Shown piece by piece: positions 1 to 12,640 of a DNA stretch of 64,000 nt. A program made the position numbers and the translations under genes. Positions within the stretch are counted from its first letter, which is position 1; each line of letters opens with the position of its first letter. Location of the stretch: NCBI GenBank assembly GCA_963457665.1, contig OY735233.1:26979709-27043708 (forward strand). The letters run 5' to 3'. The DNA is from Thysanoteuthis rhombus. Taxonomy: Eukaryota; Mollusca; Cephalopoda; Oegopsida; Thysanoteuthidae. The notes under the pieces are model-generated. The model did no database searches and was not told the DNA's origin. It saw only the letters and a list, made by a program, of their open reading frames with translations.

Positions 1-744
1 AATCTTTATCCACTTTCATTTCTATCTGCGATGATATGTTTTTCTAAACAATTCAAGAAAAAATAGGAAGTACAAGAAAGTAAGGAAAGAAAAAAAAGAA
101 AGGAAAAGAGAGAACCAAAGAGAAGATAAAGCGAAAAGTGATGAAAGCAGACGATACATTGGTAATAACTAATGTAATCACTTCATATTTATCTTCATAA
201 CCTTTTCATTTTCTGATGAATTATATTGCATTTCGGGCGATATTTTTCATTTTATTTTTGATGCAATCATATTCTCATTTCGGACATTTTAACCAAAACA
301 AATGTTGAATGTTACCAAATCCAGTCAGGAAATGTATAAACAATGTCGTGGGCTTCGAATACACTCGGTTATTTTATTCTTTTCCTCAAAAATTTACAAA
401 TTTGAAACAAATGTACATTTGAATGATCTCAAGTTTTCATATTACAACATGTTTTATATTTAAATTTATCCCCAATGTGGGTTTTTGGTGGACAAATGAT
501 TAGCATTAACGGTAATGGAATTGGCAAACAAAGTTCGGACTCATACTGGGACAATCTGTGTTCACATCGGAGTTATCCCCCTGGGGAAGAAACGAATCTA
601 TTTTTGTCCTTAAATAATAGATTAGTAGAGTGACACCACCTCGGGTGCTTGTGGCTTCAAGATATACTTTTACATATTACAAATTTCGAAGACAGTTTAG
701 CTGGAAGCAACACATCATTGAAAAAACTGGTGGCATGGAATTAC
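1..744. other. Intergenic, no recognised feature
   Basis: AT-rich sequence with a short A/G-rich patch at about 56-145. I see no gene, tRNA or recognisable repeat before the RTE fragment that begins near 745. Confidence 0.5.
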
Positions 745-1205
745 CTATATATCATGGACGTTGCAGAGCCGATACTCCCTGAATTCGTTTGTCAGCCATA
801 TTCGGAACATGACCAGCCCATTGCTTTACTAGTTTATTTAATATTAATTGATTATATCTTCGACTCCTGTTTTTTCTCTAATCTACCGTGCTGTACTGTG
901 ATCTCTCAATGCATGATTCTCTCATGTGTAAGTTCAATAATTCTCAGGTTGGGGGTCAGTCTTTTGATTAGGTTCTATAGCTCCGTAGCTGACTATCAGA
1001 ATGTTACATCGGTTGTAGATTCTTCTTTTTAGGACTAATGGGATTTTCTTGTTTTTTGAAGACGAGTTTATGATTCTGGTTGCAAACTGAGTGTGATTAT
1101 TCGTCGGACTCCTTTGGAGGATTTCATGGAAATTCGTTATCCAAAGTAAAAGTAGTGTTTCACTTTCTTCACAACTGTTGGATATTGAGACTTCCATCAT
1201 GTATC
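745..1205 (-). mobile_element. RTE-like LINE fragment (degenerate)
   Basis: The minus strand carries the decayed 3' part of the APE-type (RTE-like) LINE found many times in this window. Recognisable landmarks are the stretch matching 'GCAGAGCC..TACT..CTGAATT' near 763 and the tract around 860-1010 matching the segment that encodes YGAE.W.LTK and KLR..QRAHER in better copies. Many indels break the frame. A plus-strand fragment of the same family follows at 1222. Both are relics. The outer limits are uncertain because the copy is diverged. Confidence 0.6.
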
Positions 1206-1221
1206 CTATATAAGTAAACGT

Positions 1222-1355
1222 GACCAGCAAGAAATAAGATGGCGTAACGAATTAGACAAGTTCTGAAAATTCCTGCTCTGTAATTCACATGATAGAAACG
1301 TGTGGCGAATTTTGCGGGGAGACCTATGTCCAACGTAGAACGCTAAAAGCGATAT
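1222..1355 (+). mobile_element. RTE-like LINE 3' end fragment
   Basis: Translation gives RW.NELDKF followed by HDR..WRIL, then 'CCTATGTCCAACGTAGAACGCTAAA'. These match the last ~45 codons of the RTE copies at 33110 and 51175 (DELDEFRKYW..AHDREL, then YVQ.R.L). The DNA is the element's extreme 3' end without its usual GAT tail. It points opposite to the fragment at 745-1205, so the two form a convergent pair. Confidence 0.6.
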
Positions 1356-1944
1356 TTGATTTCAACCCCAAATGTTTGTCATCTCAAACAAGACCGGTTT
1401 TGCGAGAATCTCATACGTTGGTCTCTACCTCCAGATAAACACTAAACATCTGCTCCTTTGTTGTTGGTTATCCGTTATCAATAATAAATATTTTTCTTGA
1501 ATGAAGTCTTTGAGAATTCCAGATATTTACTGACATGGTTGTGGAAAAAAAGTACTCAATGACCTTCTTTGCTTCCCGAGAGCCAGCCAATATGTCTGTC
1601 TTTTATTTTGCTAATTTTGTTATTGATTACTGATTACCAATAATTTCTTGCCAATGCAGATGGCTTCAGACACAATAATTACTGAGTTGTTTTGTTTAGT
1701 CTCCAATCTAATATGTGGATATTACAGCCGTTCAGATGTCACAGAGTTCTCGAAATCGCTGATCAAAATCCTGATTACTTTTTCTTTGCCATATTTTTTA
1801 TTTCTTCTATTTTGATTATAATAATAATGATTTGTCGTCTATGAAAAGGAAATAACGAGTCAGAGAGGAGATTTCTGTGCCCCGGTTGACGTCAGGCTGG
1901 AACTCAAAGAAAGTAAAGATAAGATAAGTAATTGAAAATAAAAT
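1356..1944. other. Intergenic, no recognised feature
   Basis: AT-rich, no feature recognised. A TCTCAAACAAGA..GTTTTG stretch near 1382 is not matched elsewhere. Confidence 0.4.
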
Positions 1945-2170
1945 CGGACATGGACGTGATAGTAGTGCCCACAGTAGTCAGAGTCTCAGGAACGGTTCTC
2001 GTGATCAAATTTGAAGAACTGGGAATCCAGGAACAGCCGAGACTAGACGCCAGCATTGATGAAATCGGCCATAATCTTGGGGAGAATCCACGAGTATAGA
2101 TGTGACTTGCTGTCACTTGATCTCTAGTAAAAGCCACCATTCAATACAGGTATAAAAACTCAACCAAATT
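1945..2170 (+). mobile_element. RLE-type non-LTR retrotransposon, copy A (3' end)
   Basis: Translation from about 1950 reads MDVIVVPTVV then GTVLVIKFEELGIQ. This is a diverged match to WNMK.. VVPVIVGALGTVPKTL..RLEE.GI in the better copies of this element (see 12958-14092). It continues through a shortened 3' UTR that keeps 'GACTTGCTGTCACTTGATCTC' at about 2102. It runs directly into the (AAT)n tract at 2171. Strongly 5'-truncated, no intact frame. It is the first member of the head-to-tail chain that extends to 9710. Confidence 0.75.

Positions 2171-3762
<1,592 letters not shown>

Positions 3763-3846
<84 letters not shown>
3763..3846 (+). repeat. (TAA)n microsatellite = 3' tail of copy B
   Basis: 28 perfect TAA/AAT units directly after GGTGTGAGATTGC, the last bases of the 3' UTR. 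Retroelement sequence of copy C resumes at the next base. Confidence 0.92.
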
Positions 3847-4123
3847 GTGGAGGTGAGAACACTGGAAGAACTAGAGATAAAAGGAAGGATAAAGACTGTG
3901 TACACCACAGCACTGCTGGGGACTGCACGAATACTAGGGAGAGAGCTTGAAATATGATATCTACAGCTCTAGCTGTTATCAGTGGCCTAACGGAGTGGAG
4001 AAAAGGGATAAAAACATCACTTATGGTGGGGAAGATACGACCATAGCACTGCTGTTAATATCAATGGAGATATGAGAGGAGGGCTGAAGACCTGAGTAGA
4101 CTTATTGTCACTCAGCTTTTAGC
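3847..4123 (+). mobile_element. RLE-type retrotransposon, copy C (left part)
   Basis: Starts immediately after the TAA tract. Translation reads RTLEELEIKGRIKTVYTTAL then LGTARILGRELEI*, matching the last ~35 codons of the family (LEE.GIRGRIETVQTTA..GTA.ILRKLLEI). The 3' UTR follows, with its first module at about 4090-4123. It is then interrupted by an RTE copy on the other strand and resumes at 4907. Confidence 0.85.
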
Positions 4124-4906
4124 AGTCATCATCAGTCCTTTAACGTCCATCGTTGGACATAGACCTTTCCTAGGATTCACCACAATTCTCAATCATGGGC
4201 ATCGCAGAGCCAGTATTTCCTGAATTTGTCCAGTTCATCTCTCCATCTTGTGTTCTGTCAGCCTCGGTTTCTTATGTGATGTCTGGGGATCTATGTTGCG
4301 AGACGTGATGTCAATCGGTTGTCTTTCATTCTTGCAACATGGCCTGCCCATTGCCATTTAATTTTTTTAATAGTTTCTATGATGTCACGGACACCTGTTT
4401 TCTTCCTTATATACTGTACTGTCTTATGGTCTGTCCATGTAAAATTGAGTATGATTCTCTCATGTGCACGTTGCATACTTCTCCGCTTGCATGTCTTTCT
4501 CTTGGTTAGGTTCCATATTTCAGCTCCATAAGTGACTATCAGGAGAATGCATTGGCTGTATACTCTCTTTGAATCATCTAGATCTTGAAAGTTGAGCTTG
4601 CTCTGCCAAAGGCTTGCCATCCCAGAGTGATTCTTTGCTTGATTTCCTTCTCTTTTGAGGGAGTCATGGAGATTTGTTGCCCTAGGTAGATGTAGTGGTC
4701 TACCTTGCCGAGTTTTGCATCTTCTGTCTTGACAGTTACGTCCTTATTTTAAACATGATTATTGCACATGATTTTGGTTTTACTGAAGTTAATGTGTAGG
4801 CCGACTTTTTTGCTTTCTTTGTTTAGATCATCTAGCATTAGTTGGAGGTCGTGTAGGTTCTCTGCAAAAAGGACGATGTCGTCTGCAAATCTAAGGTTTC
4901 TCACTA
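4124..4906 (-). mobile_element. RTE-like LINE inserted in copy C
   Basis: Best-preserved RTE fragment in the window, read on the minus strand. It begins at the reverse transcriptase active site (NLRFADDIVLFAENL at about 4850-4890) and continues with LDDLNKESKKVGL and INFSKTKIM. After an indel come SKRVYSQCILLIVTYGAE, WNLTKRKTCKRRS, RAHERIILNFTW, TVQYIRKKTGVRD and WQWAGHVARMKDNRLTSRL. It ends at the 3' end 'AACGATGGACGTTAAAGGACT' with only a remnant GATGATGAC tail. The 5' end is truncated just upstream of the FADD box. Both flanks belong to one RLE element, so the insertion is younger than that copy. The frame is broken in several places. Confidence 0.88.
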
Positions 4907-5035
4907 GACAACTATTGAGAAACTGTGAACCAGAGCACATCTGTGGACTATGAGTGTGTAGAGGAGGGCTGGAGACTTGGAAAGACTTGCTGTCACTCAA
5001 TCTCCAGCAGTAACCACCAGGTGATAGGTATGAAT
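4907..5035 (+). mobile_element. RLE-type retrotransposon, copy C (right part)
   Basis: Resumes the 3' UTR interrupted at 4123: 'CAACTATTGAGAAACTGTGAACC' matches the CAAC.GGTGTGAAACTGTGAACC spacer of copies B and G. The second 3' module follows (GGAGACTTGGAAAGACTTGCTGTCACTC, then CTCCAGCAGTAACCACCAGG). Unlike its neighbours it has no TAA tail left. Confidence 0.85.
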
Positions 5036-5194
5036 TCAAGCATCAATCACATTGATAAGTTAATCTTCAAAGAGTTGATTCAACTAAAAGGCAAATATAT
5101 TTAGAATTTACCATTTCCGTTAGTCATAATCGCAAAACGACTTCCCTATGCACAAAAGGTATTTCAAAAACACCAGGAAAGTATGAAAGACAAG

Positions 5195-5345
5195 GAGATT
5201 GAATGATTTTTATGATAATTGATAGACTGCTTGTGAGGTTGAGCATGATTTTTGCATATGCGTATTTGCATGCTTCTCAGTTGACGAGTCTGTCTCTTGG
5301 TTAGGTCCCATGTTTCAGCTCCATAGGTGTCTATCGGGAAGAAAG
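5195..5345 (-). mobile_element. RTE-like LINE fragment
   Basis: Minus strand reads IDTYGAETWDLTKRQTRQLR then SMQ, matching VTYGAE.WNLTK...C.LRSMQRAHER of the copy at 4124-4906. About 150 bp only, frameshifted after the QRAHER position. Confidence 0.7.
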
Positions 5346-5374
5346 AAATGATAATGATCTTCAATGCAGATTAT

Positions 5375-5830
5375 GCAAGGATAAGTCTTGAACGATGGAC
5401 TGTAGAGTACGAGGATGCTCGGTTCTTCAAATGAATATAAGATAAGACATGACAGATTTGGGCAGTAAATACTGCGGAACATATGCAAATATTATTACGC
5501 CTCATATGAAAGGAAAAGCATGCTTCCCAGTAAATATGATTGTTTAAGCAGATGGAAAAAACATTGCTGTCAAGGAATTCGAGAAACTCTCGAAATGTAA
5601 AGACCTTGAAATAGAAATCAGTAGAATGTGGCAACTCACGGGCCAAAATAGAACCGATCGTTGTGTTAGCCTTGGATTACCGAAAATAGGGACCAGTGAA
5701 CATGCAGAGTGCTTATCTGGAAAGCCTAGCATAAATGAAATACAGAAAATAGCTCTTACTTCCATAGTACTAATTATTAGAAGATTCCTGTCAATTTGAA
5801 TGCATATACTACGTCAAACATACATCACTT
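5375..5830 (+). mobile_element. Second RLE lineage, 3' fragment
   Basis: Shifting frames give C.L.KD.SETMD...GCSVLQMNEYK.RHDR. This is a CCHC knuckle plus the conserved (E)Y..RHD motif. After a gap come NIAVKEFEKLSKCKDLEIEI, SRMWQLT, then SINEIQKIALTSI and LIIRRFLSI. The EFEKLSK.K(D/N)LEIEI..MW signature is shared with the copy at 25640-26480 and differs from the DLARELKKMWNM signature of the main family, so this is a related but separate lineage. It lies in the same orientation as the main chain. It is truncated, and the PD-(D/E)xK core has been lost to a deletion. Confidence 0.72.
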
Positions 5831-5989
5831 AATGTATGTGTAGCAGTATCTTTAGGTGTGTGTTGTATTATCTGTTTGTAAAAGCCATACCCCTTTTTCG
5901 TTTTCTTCACTCTCTAAAACCCAGACTTTGGTAACTTGAAAGGTTGCCAGGTTTAAGTTTCGGCTGGTGACTTACATAAGCTGAAATAA

Positions 5990-6039
5990 AAAACAACAGC
6001 AACAACAACAATAACAAACACAAACACAAACACAAACAC

Positions 6040-6092
<53 letters not shown>

Positions 6093-6100
6093 TAATAATA
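5990..6100 (+). repeat. Compound (AAC)/(AAACAC)/(AAT)n microsatellite
   Basis: AACAGC/AAC repeats at 5990-6012, then ACAAAC units to 6039, then about 20 AAT units with one GAT to 6100. Copy E of the RLE element starts at its right edge. Confidence 0.9.
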
Positions 6101-7229
6101 AAAAATAGTGCCCAAAGCAGCGCAACGAACAACCAAAAAGTAGAAAGCCATTGAAAAGCAAAGCAAATAAGGAAAGAAAAATGGGAAAAGAAAAAAATTA
6201 TACGGATAATTTAAAAAACAGATTCAGAATGTGGCAGACGAGAGATCATGGACATGACTACGAAAAGGAAATCTGAAGAGAGAAACAGAATTGCTCATCA
6301 TGGCAGCTCAAAACAAAAGCATCAGGACGAACTATATAAAAACAAAAATCGACAGAACACAGACAAACAGCAAGTGCCGCCTTTGTAGTGAAAGAAGTGA
6401 GACCATGAACCATGTAATTAGTGAATGTAGTCAACTGGCCCACAAGAAGTATAAATACAGACACAATAGAGTAGCAACAGTAATACACTGGGAACTGAAT
6501 AAACGAATGGAAATTAACCATACGGTTAAGTGGTACCAGCACAAACCAGAAACAGCCCTGGGAAATGGAAACTGCAAATTGCTTTGGGATTTAGACATCC
6601 AAACCGACCATCGCATCCAGACCGAGTAATTGTGTACAAGACAAGGAAGACCTGCCAAATAATAGACAAGGCTGTGCCTGCAGACCGTAGAACAATGAGG
6701 AAAGAGGGTGAAAAATTAGAAAAATACCAAGATCTGGCAAGAGAACTGAAGAAGATGCGGAACATGAATGTCAAAGTAGTACCAGTAATAATAGGCGCAT
6801 TAGGAACCGCCCCATAAATACTGAGGTCCAAACTGGAGGAGCTCGGGATACAGGAAGGATTGAGACTGTATAGACCACACCACTGCTAGGAACCGCATGG
6901 ATACTCTGGAAAGTACTACAAAATATAAGGTCTACGACACTAAATGTTAGTAGCGGCCTAACAGAGGATGGAAAACGGGAGCAGAGATGCGAACGAGAGC
7001 ATTGGCGTGATAGGCAAGGGAGAGATGGGGTGTGGGCTTAAGACCTGTGGAGACTTACTGTCACTTCAGTGATGACTAACGGGCAACTAGTGTGAAACTG
7101 TAAACCACAGTATTTCTGTAGTCTATGAAAATGTGGAGAGGAGGGCTGGAGACTTGAAGAAACTTGCTGTCACTCAACTTTCAGCGGTAACCACCAGGCA
7201 ACTGGTGTGCAATCGCAAATAATAATAAC
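6101..7229 (+). mobile_element. RLE-type non-LTR retrotransposon, copy E
   Basis: 5' end truncated at the AAT tract. The CCHC knuckle is at about 6373-6450 (SKCRLCSERSETMNHVISEC). It is followed by KYRHNRVATVIHWELNK and KWYQHKPETALGNGNCKLLW, then DLDIQTDH. The endonuclease segment (about 6612-6830) reads HPDRVIVYK, TCQIIDKAVPADRR, YQDLARELKKM and VVPVIIGALGTA. P-D is kept but the family's RRPD context is damaged, and the frame shifts between 6600 and 6630. A 3' UTR with two modules (about 7042-7102 and 7141-7217) ends in a short AATAATAATAA tail (7219-7229). The next copy starts within about 15 bases. Confidence 0.87.
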
Positions 7230-7244
7230 CGTTATGCCTTAAAA

Positions 7245-8950
7245 TAGAATATTGAGAAACAGCGAGGGATACAAATGCTCTAAAAGAAAGAGAATTATCA
7301 ACCACTTGAGAATCAGTAGCTTCTAGCAGAGAACAGGGAATCAATCAACATGATGTTCACGATACGGTGATATTTGAATGGTGTTCCGAGTGGGAAAATA
7401 TGCGCTGATGGTAACGCTCAAGGGCAGGCCTATAGCAACTGAAAGAATTGAATAACTGGGCAACAAAATTAATGCATTGACTACACAGTGCCAATATAAA
7501 AGAACTAGGGGTTCTCGCACGTGAATCTATGAAACTGTATGAAACAAAAGAGAAAATTGAAAAAAGAGATATCTTTGAAGCAGAAGAAAGATATTAGAGA
7601 CCAAACTAAATAGCAGAAATCTGGTAAAGAAAAAAAAACACACCGGTGGTATTAGTAGTAAGATAAATAGGTTTATTTCTTAGATGGACAAAGGATGAAC
7701 TCCAATTCGTGGACTGGCTTTCAAGGAAATTTATGGTGTTGCAAAAGGCTCTACACCCCAGATATGACCTAGAAAGACTGTATGTGAAGAGGAAAGGAAG
7801 CGGTAGAGAACTCATCAGCATAAAAACTGGGATTAGAAAACATGTGCAAGCAAGCGAAAAACATATTATACAAAGCAAACAACAAGAAGATAAAAACGAG
7901 GGAATATCAAAGACAGCCAAGAGGGTATTCGGGGACAGAAAAAAACTACACAGGGAATTCAAAATATCAAAGACAAGCGATCATGAACATGGCTACCCAA
8001 AAGAAAACTGAAGAGAGAAACAAAAACAAAATCCTTTCACCAAAGCAGATAGAAAAGTGCGTTAGGACAATCTCTGTTAAGGCGAAGATCAACAGAAAAG
8101 AATCAGTAAATGCCGTCCATATGAAGAAAGAGGTTGTCCGTGAACCACAACACCTGTGAATGGAGAAAACTAGCCCAGAAACAGTACGAGAACAGGCACG
8201 ACAGGATAGCAACTGTTATGTAAATGGCTGGGATATGCCCATACCGACAAATGATATCAACAAAAGCCAGAGATAGTCCTTGAGAAGAGCCATACTTAAG
8301 ACTGGATCTTTGACATCTAAACCAACTACCGCATCCAAGCAAAAAAGACTTAACCTAATCATCGCACACAAGGGAGATAAAAGCTGTCAAATTGTAGATG
8401 TGGCTTTGCCTGCAGATCATAGAACGATGATGAAAGTCAACGGAAAGTTATGAAAATATCACGACTTGGCAAGGGAGCAGAAAAATGTGTCAGTTATGAA
8501 GGTCTATGTGGTACCAATAATAGTAGGTGCACTTGGAACTGTTCCAAGAACATTGACCACAAATATGGAGGAGCTGGAGATAAGGGGAAGTATTGACATT
8601 ATGCAGACCATAACACTACCGGGGTCTGCACGAATACTGAAAAGAATACCGATAATATAAAACGACCTCCAGTCGTCGAAGGAGAAAAAAGCATATGTAA
8701 GTGACGCTGGGGAAGGTTGATGAACAAACAACTGCACTGCTATGATATGTGATGACGATGAGATAAGGACTGGACACCTGGGCAAATTTACTGTCACTCA
8801 GCCTTCAGCGGTGACAACCTGGCAACTAGTGTAAAACTGCGAAGCACAGCACTGTTGCAGACTGTAGGAGTGGTGAAAGGAAGGTTGGAGACTTGACTAA
8901 CCTTGCTGTCACTTAGTCTTCAGCAACAGCCACCAGGCAACTGGCCGGGA
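7245..8950 (+). mobile_element. RLE-type non-LTR retrotransposon, copy F (longest, decayed)
   Basis: Reaches furthest 5' of all copies. Around 7370-7470 one frame reads VGKYALMVTLKGRPIATERI, comparable with the C-terminal end of the RT domain (a FGLDKCA.. TLKRG-like segment). It goes on with RRKILETKLNSRNLV (7590-7625), then LRWTKDELQFVDWLSRKFMV, LQKALHPRYDLERLYVKRK and ELIS (to about 7825). The knuckle region is poorly kept. The endonuclease tail survives in pieces (about 8340-8660, with VVPIIVGALGTVPRTL). Two 3' modules lie at about 8774-8838 and 8881-8944. There is no TAA tail. Copy I begins directly. Diverged and full of stops, so older than copies B, E and G. Confidence 0.78.
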
Positions 8951-9068
8951 ATGAATACAAGAACAAATATGGCATAGTAGCAATTGTTATACACTGGGAA
9001 CTAAAAAAAACGATTGGGATTTGACCATGTAGACAAATGGTATCAACACAAACCAGATACAGGCCTGA

Positions 9069-9073
<5 letters not shown>
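8951..9073 (+). mobile_element. RLE-type retrotransposon, copy I (left part)
   Basis: Reads NEYKNKYGIVAIVIHWELKK, matching (K)EYK.RHDRVAT.IHWELSK. A frame slip follows, then VDKWYQHKPDTGLKN. Interrupted at the CAT tail of an RTE copy. Confidence 0.75.
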
Positions 9074-9120
<47 letters not shown>

Positions 9121-9290
9121 GTCTTTTAACGTCCGTCATTGGACCTTCCCCAAGATTCGCTACGATTCACTCTCATGGGCCTCGCAGTGCCAGTATTTTC
9201 TGAATTGGTCTAGTTTAACTCTCCATCTTGTATTCTGTCAGTCTTAGTTTCGCATGTGATCTCTGGGGATCCATGTTGTGAGACGTGATG
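9074..9290 (-). mobile_element. RTE-like LINE 3' end with (CAT)n tail, inserted in copy I
   Basis: About 16 CAT units at 9074-9120, then 'GTCTTTTAACGTCCGTCATTGGACC..TTCCCCAAGATTCGC', the complement of the RTE 3' end. It continues to 'GGGGATCCATGTTGTGAGACGTGATG', which encodes the LTTWIPRDH region on the minus strand. Only ~170 bp of element plus tail, truncated at 9290. The poly-His frame across the CAT tract is an artefact. Confidence 0.85.
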
Positions 9291-9710
9291 CATTCAAGAC
9301 TGCTCCAAAGATATTGATAACAAAATTCGAGGAGCTGGAGGTAAGAGGGATGAATGAAACAATGCAGACCATAGCACTACTTAGGTTTTCGAGAATACTA
9401 GGGAAAATATTGAAAATATTTGACTTACGACCCCGAATCGTCAGCAATAGCCTCAGCTTAGATGAAAAGGGCATCTTAAAGTAAAGGTTGGGAAAAGTTC
9501 GGAGAGTGCAAACTACAGAACTACATTGATACGCAGGGGACGCAGAATGGAGAGTTGGAGACCTAACATGACCCACAAGTTACTGGTGTGGACTGTGAGA
9601 GTGTTAAAAGAGGTCTAGAGACTTGAGGAGATTCGCTGTCACTCAGTTTTCGGGGAAGCCTATCCGGCGATTAGTGTGAAAATGCAATTGATAATAATAT
9701 CCATCGACCA
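9291..9710 (+). mobile_element. RLE-type retrotransposon, copy I (right part)
   Basis: Resumes as KTAPKILITKFEELEVRGMN then TMQTIALLRFSRILGKILKI, the family's C-terminus. A reduced 3' UTR follows with one good module (GAGACTTGAGGAGATTCGCTGTCACTC at about 9618) and a TGATAATAATA tail remnant (9689-9700). About 300 bp of endonuclease sequence present in other copies is missing between the two halves. The insertion was therefore accompanied or followed by a deletion. Last member of the 1945-9710 chain. Confidence 0.8.
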
Positions 9711-12199
9711 AAACAGATACTAAAAAGGCTGTTGTTCTCTGTCTTTTGGATAATGGATTTATGCAGGGATGTAGGTGGAAGAAAAAAATACCAGAAAAAG
9801 ATGGACAGAAAAAAAAAAAGAAACAAAAATTATGTAACTTATAAAATTACCCAGTCAACCCACCATCCACTTCTACTGAAAACCCGACCTGAAAAGAAAG
9901 AAACTATATTGGCGCAATTAAAAAAACAGAAGACAAACGGGTGCTGCATCAATAAAGAATAAAGATTGGATAAAAGTGAAAATAGAAACTGAAAAAAATG
10001 AAGAGGCTCCTGCGATATATTCAAACTGACAATATCAACTATTTGAACCATTTACCGTAGGTGTGATCAAAAATAGTTATTGATAAGCTTGATGTTCGGA
10101 AAAATAAAGCAAAAAGGACTAAAGATGTGGAAGGTGGTTGGGAGATGAGACTTAAGCAACAGATGAGAAAAAATAAGAGGATATTACGGACATATTGCTA
10201 GAAAAAATGAAAACAAATAAACTCGATTAGATAAACCAAATAACCTTTGCCAAAGAAGTCAGACCTGAGAAATCTAGACTCATAGTCGAGCAATACAGGC
10301 AAAATAAAACATTCCGAAACAACAAAAGTAGATTCTAGCAACGAGTAAATGTAGAGAGAGAAACAACCTAATCTTGTTCAATATAAACAAAAGAGAATTG
10401 TGGGAACATTAGAATCAATTGAACTACTGTAGCCATCAAAGATGGGGAAGGGTCTTATCTTTTTTTATATATATTTGCGTGTGTTTGTTTTTGTGTCCAT
10501 GTGTTCCAGCGCTCCTGGCCACACTGTTTCGTCTGTAAACTTGAAAATTGACACTTGTACTCCATTGGACCTTTTCTAAAAATGCTTTTTTTTTCGATAT
10601 CTTCGGAAACAAACTTTATTGACTTTTGTGGGGCCTTATAATGACAGGTTCAATGATCACATATTGATTTCTGATAATGTTTTTAGATGTTACCGACACT
10701 ATTTAAGATATATTCCAGTTGGAAACACCACTGGTGTCATAAACAGAATTTATTCTGACCATATCTATTCCAAGATTTTTTCACATCACTTCACATATAT
10801 ATTATCTTGGATGTCTCCTGAGAAAGAGACGAAAAGCTGCTTCTACACATATGGTTTTGGGGATGATGAGAATCAAACATCGAAATATTAGAAAGCCGGG
10901 TCAAAACTCTTGTATTTCAAAAGATATTTTCTAGTGTGTTTTCAAGGTCCTTCAACCCTCATCTTCAAATTACTTTTTCAATTTTTTATACCGATCGATG
11001 CATTGGTTTTCCCGCTAAGAATCCCTCAATCACCCTGCCGGCTGTTATTGACACCATTACGTGTGACTTTCTTTCCATATTTCGTATATTCGCCATTTTG
11101 AGAACTTATTCATTATCAATGGTGACCGTCGTCCATGATTTTCCTTGTTCTATGCAACAATGATTCTTGAATGTTCTTACAACGTTTACATTCGAAAATT
11201 TCATGAAACTTTTTTTTTTTCCGTTACTAGTATGATGCTCATAAAAAATGATAGGATTATTTACACATCAATCATTACATCGGCTTAGATTCGGAATACC
11301 TGTGCAGTTCGGCTGGGATCAAAGTGTAACTACTCGACGGAAAGTGCTACATACAAATATGTATATACGTCACCAGAGATTTGTTCTGTAACCCCTAAAA
11401 AATAAAGGATGCCTATTGTTGCTTGGCCAGTTTACCCAGGATGATATTTCCCCATGGCACAAAAAAGGATGGTCGATCTCTCTGTAAGGACTTCATACAC
11501 TGTTATTGGCACAACTTAATGTTCATGTTGCATACATATCATAGCTCTTGGGCAAGTTCCTGGCATTTTCTCAATTTTTACCTTTCTATTAAAGTTCGCC
11601 CTGTGGTACACTGGCAAAGCCACATTTACGATCTCTTTTTTCTTGCTTGTTTCTAATCATCCTGAGCAAGCACTTCGGGTTATTTTTCACTTCGATGGTT
11701 CCTGAGAACGGAGTTACTTATGCCACAGAATAACTAATGATTGGTAAGACAATCTTATCTGGATTTAATTGATTGTAGTTGTCGGGAGAGCATTCAAGAA
11801 GGAATTCATTTTACATAGCAGATGTTCTTGAAGAAGTTATTTTCGTGGAACTTTCGGCAAATCCTTGATATATTTAAGAAGTATGAATGTACCTTGATCT
11901 GAAAGATTCCCGAACAGGAAAGACTAGGGAATGTAGTTTGTCTGAACACCTTCCATAGAAGTGACGGTGGAACATGTGACAATGGTTGCTTACAATTATC
12001 AGTTCTAGTCTCTTCACTTTAATTAAGGAACAACCTGAGTGATAAATCTAAGAGTATCTTGAATAGTTCCCCATGAATTGCTGTTCCAATCCTGTCATGC
12101 CTATTTTTATACTCTTTACGATATTAACTTCTTCTTAATCTTATTATTTGCTATGTAAGCTCAAGCTGAATTGGCCATAAGTTTGTATCCAGTTGTATT

Positions 12200-12200
<1 letters not shown>
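9711..12200. other. Long interval with no recognised gene or repeat
   Basis: About 2.5 kb of AT-rich sequence with A-rich patches (9770-9830) and a T8-9 run at 10588. The open frame at 10619-10891 (90 codons) has no motif I recognise and no splice or promoter context, so I do not call it a gene. Confidence 0.4.
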
Positions 12201-12254
<54 letters not shown>

Positions 12255-12255
12255 G
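12201..12255 (-). repeat. (AAT)n / (ATT)n microsatellite
   Basis: About 18 units. It lies at the 3' side (minus-strand sense) of the LINE fragment at 12256-12640, so it may be that fragment's tail. Confidence 0.85.
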
Positions 12256-12640
12256 TAATCTATGATAATGTTTCATAGATGGTCTCATGTACCAGGATCT
12301 AACATACGTCATCAGTTTCATGTGTTATTCGGCGAGTAGATGTTATTGCACAGATATCTACATCAGGTTTGTAAATAATTCCTTTCTGCTCCCACAGTTT
12401 ATCCAGGTAGCTTTTAAATGCGTTCACACGGTGCAATAATTAACTGGGCACGAGAGAGAATCTTCTGACATCCTTCTCCAGCTGTATATATTGAACATGG
12501 GGCCTCTAAATCTCTGATTTTGCAAGTGACTAGATCGAAAATGAGGTGATAACTTATACATTTCGATCATATCGTCTCTGTATCTGCGGTTGCATAATGG
12601 CAGGAGTCTCAAAACCTGTGTCCTCTCTGGATAGAATATT
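12256..12640 (-). mobile_element. CR1/Jockey-like LINE, RT C-terminal fragment
   Basis: Minus strand reads RLLPLCNRRYRDDMIEMYKL, then later PVNYCTV, NAFKSYLDKLWEQ and GIIYKPDVD. This follows the well-known C-terminal pattern of CR1/L2/Jockey-type RT proteins (RLPPL..RR.RGDMI..YK(I/L), then VVN.WN.LP...V.A.S...FK..LDK.W). About 120 codons with a few frame breaks, no N-terminal RT or endonuclease. Lies between an ATT tract and an inverted RLE 3' end. Confidence 0.75.

Noticed and set aside
4124-4906. Treating the RTE FADD-containing frame as an active reverse transcriptase gene
   Set aside because: 5'-truncated just before the catalytic box, with several frame breaks. A fossil.
10619-10891. 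90-codon frame as a gene
   Set aside because: No recognised motif, start context or partner exon. Frames of this size are expected by chance in this much sequence.
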